NCBI GenBank assembly: GCA_900548385.1 | Contig: URKJ01000019.1 | Coordinates: 1 to 64,000, forward strand | Origin: an uncultured bacterium | GTDB taxonomy: Bacteria; Verrucomicrobiota; Lentisphaeria; Victivallales; UBA1829 | Direction of reading: 5' to 3' | Length of the DNA: 64,000 nucleotides | Shown here: positions 61,449-64,000 of the stretch, in pieces | How the letters are laid out: each line of letters opens with the position of its first letter | How positions within the stretch are numbered: the stretch's first letter is position 1 | Program-made: the position numbers and the translations under genes | Notes under the pieces: generated by a model | What the model was told of the DNA's origin: nothing | The model's database searches: none | The model's input: only the letters and a program-made list of their open reading frames with translations

Positions 61449-62861
61449 ATGAAAAAAATAGCATCTTTTTCACCCCGCACCTCCAATCAGATCCGTTCCT
61501 CGAAAATAGGCGTCGGATTCGAATGCATCGAACGGAAGATGTGGGATGACACCCCGGAACTTTACCGTTTTGCAGGAGAAACAGGCGTCAAACACGCCCG
61601 TGTTCTGACCGGCTGGTTCCGAACGGAAACGGAAAAGGGAAAATACGATTTTTCCTGGCTCGACCGGATTGTCGACAATCTTCTCGAACAGGGAATCCGT
61701 CCATGGTTCTGCCTGAGTTACGGAAACCGGCTCTATTGCGACTCGCCCAGCGACGACTCGGCGGGCTATCCGCCGCTTTTCACGCCGGAGGCACGGATGG
61801 CATGGCAGAATTATGTCGCGGCGGTCGTTTCCCGCTACCGTGGAAAAGTTCTCTTTTATGAGATATGGAATGAACCGAATGCGACCGGCTTCTGGTCTCA
61901 CGGTCCGAATATGGAAGAATATTTCGATCTTGTTCAGCTTACGTCGCCGGTGATCCGGGCGAACGATCCGGATGCGGAAGTCATCGGCGGCGCCAATGGA
62001 CACTCCATCGCAACGATGATGAGTTTTTATGCGCTCTATCAGCTTCTGGAACTCGGAATCTGCAAATACATTGATATTTATACCTTTCACCGGTATCACA
62101 TTCTTCCGGAACTCGCCGCTCCCGAAGATTACCGGATGCTCCGGAATGCGTTCGATACCCATGGCGGAGCCCATGTAAAACTCTGGCAGGGAGAATCCGG
62201 ATGCCCTTCCGTCGCTTCCGAAACAGAGGCTCTCTCCGGAACGCCTGTCAACGAGGAAATTCAGGCGAAAGTCCTCTCCCGGAGCCTGCTGAACGACCTC
62301 ATGAACGGTTTGGATTACACCTCTTATTTCACGCTTTCCGATTTCAAATATTATTACCGCAACGGACTGATCCCGAAACCGAATTATTTTGGTCTCCTGA
62401 CTTTTGACGCTCCACCCCGCCGCAAACCCGCATATTATGCGTTTCAGACGCTATGCAATCTGTTTGATGACGACACCGTCTTATCCGATGAATACAAAGT
62501 GGAACTGAATCCGTTTCCATATCTGGAATCGGAACGGTTTTCGTTTCAGGAGATGCGGATTCATTTGAAACAGGCGAAATTCATGCGCCGGGAATATCCG
62601 CTGTATGTATTCTGGATGCCCTCGAATCTGTTCTCTCCGGATTCCGGAGAAAAGGAAATCATGATCCGGCTCTGGGTCCCGAAAGGGAACAAACAGTTGA
62701 AAAAACCGGTTTTGATCGATCCGGTCACACAGGAGATTTTCGAACCGGAAATCTATGATGATCCATTTTTCAAAAAATTCCCCGCCGCGCGAACGATGGA
62801 TCTGATTCATGTTCCCGTCCGCGATTATCCGCTTATCGTGACGGATCTTTCCGTCTGCTGA
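61449..62861 (+). CDS. GH39-like glycoside hydrolase (beta-xylosidase/iduronidase type)
   Basis: 470 aa, no signal peptide, probably cytoplasmic. TIM-barrel motifs: GVKHARVLTGWFRTETEKG, YDFSWLDRIVDNLLEQGIRPWFCLSYGN, VLFYEIWNEPNATGFW with Glu142 as acid/base, and HVKLWQGESGCPS with Glu249 as nucleophile. YIDIYTFHRYH lies between. Family members cleave beta-xylosides or alpha-iduronides with retention. A short beta domain follows from about 390. Good ribosome-binding site AAAGGA. It lies between the secreted esterase and a GH29 gene. The substrate specificity is not readable. Confidence 0.85.
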   Translation: MKKIASFSPRTSNQIRSSKIGVGFECIERKMWDDTPELYRFAGETGVKHARVLTGWFRTETEKGKYDFSWLDRIVDNLLEQGIRPWFCLSYGNRLYCDSPSDDSAGYPPLFTPEARMAWQNYVAAVVSRYRGKVLFYEIWNEPNATGFWSHGPNMEEYFDLVQLTSPVIRANDPDAEVIGGANGHSIATMMSFYALYQLLELGICKYIDIYTFHRYHILPELAAPEDYRMLRNAFDTHGGAHVKLWQGESGCPSVASETEALSGTPVNEEIQAKVLSRSLLNDLMNGLDYTSYFTLSDFKYYYRNGLIPKPNYFGLLTFDAPPRRKPAYYAFQTLCNLFDDDTVLSDEYKVELNPFPYLESERFSFQEMRIHLKQAKFMRREYPLYVFWMPSNLFSPDSGEKEIMIRLWVPKGNKQLKKPVLIDPVTQEIFEPEIYDDPFFKKFPAARTMDLIHVPVRDYPLIVTDLSVC

Positions 62862-62901
62862 AACGACTTTGAATCTGCTTAATGAAAATAAAGGAAACAC
62901 A

Positions 62902-64000
62902 ATGACCGGCAAACTTGCAAAACCGACGGCTCGTCAGAAAGAATGGATGGATGCCGAACTCGGCGTAATCATTCATCTTGATGTCCAGGTGTTTGAAAAC
63001 ACTTACAACTGGCGAGACAAATGGGGGTATACCCCGGATCCGGGCGTCTTCAATCCTTCCGCGCTGGACACCGACCAATGGATCAAGGCCGCCTCGGATT
63101 TCGGCGCGAAATATGCGATTCTCGTTGCAAAACACTGCAGCGGATTCTCTCTCTGGCCCACCAAAGCGCACTCTTACAGCGTCGCAAGCTCCCCGTGGAA
63201 AAATGGAAAGGGGGATATCGTGGCGGATTTTATCGCCTCATGCAGAAAATACGGCGTCAAACCGGGAATCTACTGCAGCGCTTCCGCAAATGCCTATATG
63301 CGGGTCGACCTCCCCGGACGTGTCGTCGGCGGAACACCGGAAGACAATCGGAAATATGCGGCAATGGTCGAACAGCAGCTTTCCGAACTTTGGGGCAATT
63401 ACGGTCCGCTGTTTGAAGTCTGGTTCGACGGCGGCGTGCTTCCTCCGGAACAGGGCGGTCCCCGTGTCGCCGAACTCCAGCAGAAATTCCAGCGGGATGC
63501 CATCGTATTCAGCGGTCCCAGGGGATGCCTCAACCGCATCCGTCACGGAGGGGCAGAAAACGGGACCGCCGTACTCCCCGCGTGGGCGACTTCCGGGGCG
63601 GATCACCAGACCAGCGCAGGAGATCCCGACGGTGATGAATTCATTCCGATCGAATGCGATCTTCCCAACCGGAAGAGTATGCGCTCGTTTCAGGGAGGCT
63701 GGTTCTGGCACGAGAAACAGGACAGTGCGGTCTATCCGGTTACGGAGCTCGTCGACCGTTATTACAAATCGGTCGGGCGCAATGCCAATTTTCTGATCGG
63801 AATGGTAATCGACAACCGCGGGCTCTTTCCCGATCGGGACCGTCAGGTCTTTGAGAAGTTCGGACGCGTCATCCGCCGGATCAACGAACTGCCCCACGAC
63901 ACGGCAAGCGGCACGGGATTCGCCCTCGAATTGCCCATTACAAAAAATGAAATGATCTCCGAAGTTCTTCTGCGCGAAGATTTTTCGGATGGCGAAAGAA
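62902..64000 (+). CDS. Alpha-L-fucosidase-like GH29 enzyme, cut by the window end
   Basis: The reading frame from the ATG at 62902 (AAAGGAAACAC upstream) is open to the window edge, so at least 366 aa are seen and the 3' end is missing. GH29 features: MDAELGVIIHLDVQVFE, QWIKAASDFGAKYAILVAKHCSGFSLWP, VKPGIYCSASAN, and FEVWFDGGVL with Asp176 as predicted nucleophile. RNANFLIGMVIDNRG is the usual barrel end. No signal peptide. It differs clearly from the GH29 at 28083, so it is not a recent duplicate. Likely cytoplasmic, acting after the secreted GH2-like enzyme and esterase. Confidence 0.88.
   Translation, partial: MTGKLAKPTARQKEWMDAELGVIIHLDVQVFENTYNWRDKWGYTPDPGVFNPSALDTDQWIKAASDFGAKYAILVAKHCSGFSLWPTKAHSYSVASSPWKNGKGDIVADFIASCRKYGVKPGIYCSASANAYMRVDLPGRVVGGTPEDNRKYAAMVEQQLSELWGNYGPLFEVWFDGGVLPPEQGGPRVAELQQKFQRDAIVFSGPRGCLNRIRHGGAENGTAVLPAWATSGADHQTSAGDPDGDEFIPIECDLPNRKSMRSFQGGWFWHEKQDSAVYPVTELVDRYYKSVGRNANFLIGMVIDNRGLFPDRDRQVFEKFGRVIRRINELPHDTASGTGFALELPITKNEMISEVLLREDFSDGER

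Noticed and set aside
1..64000. CRISPR arrays, insertion sequences, phage genes, restriction or toxin-antitoxin systems
   Set aside because: No regular short repeats, transposase-like proteins, terminal inverted repeats or defence-gene families were seen.

Overview
The window looks like a chromosomal segment of a Lentisphaerae bacterium (Victivallales-like, a relative of gut Victivallis). The grounds are its content and style: many large multidomain glycosidases, several one-component GntR-type sugar regulators, and four pseudopilin-like proteins of the prepilin N-terminal methylation family, mixed with ordinary housekeeping genes. I could not run a search, so the taxon is an inference. I see no insertion sequences, transposases, phage genes, CRISPR arrays or rRNA. 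There is one tRNA.

Layout. (1) 26-5311, plus strand: GntR-type regulator, pseudopilin, small carbohydrate-binding-like secreted protein and large secreted glycosidase in one tight operon. (2) 5412-8328, minus: guaB followed by an animal-type UDP-glucose dehydrogenase. (3) 8539-9909: an orphan membrane-fusion protein. (4) 9969-14608, minus: a two-gene operon of LacZ-type beta-galactosidase and an (alpha/alpha)6 glycosidase, both apparently cytoplasmic. (5) 14712-19237, minus: gatB, a phosphodiesterase/phosphatase-fold protein, an aldose-1-epimerase-like protein and two half-size chromate-type transporter subunits. (6) 19561-23157, plus: two secretin-like proteins and a lipoprotein. (7) 23142-27794, minus: pseudopilin plus a 1293-aa secreted glycosidase. 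(8) 28083-29390: GH29 fucosidase. (9) 29465-32008, minus: topA with an unusual three-repeat tail. (10) 32225-35087: argD, argF and an unknown gene. (11) 35089-39070, minus: two CNNM/CorC-type membrane proteins, an orphan Nif11-like small protein and a CoA-transferase. (12) 39219-43403, minus: GntR-type regulator, pseudopilin and heparinase-type lyase. (13) 43541-52659, minus: peptide-type ABC permease, AddB-like and AddA-like nuclease/helicase, and RNase R. (14) 52750-52826: tRNA-Arg(CCT). (15) 52985-64000, plus: a GntR DNA-binding domain joined to what looks like a solute-binding-protein fold, then a 1527-aa GH2-like enzyme, a pseudopilin, a small secreted fragment, an SGNH esterase, a GH39-like enzyme and a GH29 enzyme cut by the window edge.

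The main pattern is that every pseudopilin here sits next to a secreted carbohydrate-active enzyme in what looks like the same transcript, and three of the four loci also carry their own GntR-type regulator. No SusC/SusD, sugar ABC or PTS genes accompany them. These loci therefore look like polysaccharide-utilisation cassettes built on a pseudopilin rather than on the Bacteroidetes Sus system. The secretin pair in region 6 could belong to the same export or surface machinery, but that link is only inference. Promoters can be read in most divergent gaps, and several regulators or enzymes have inverted repeats at their promoters that could be operators.
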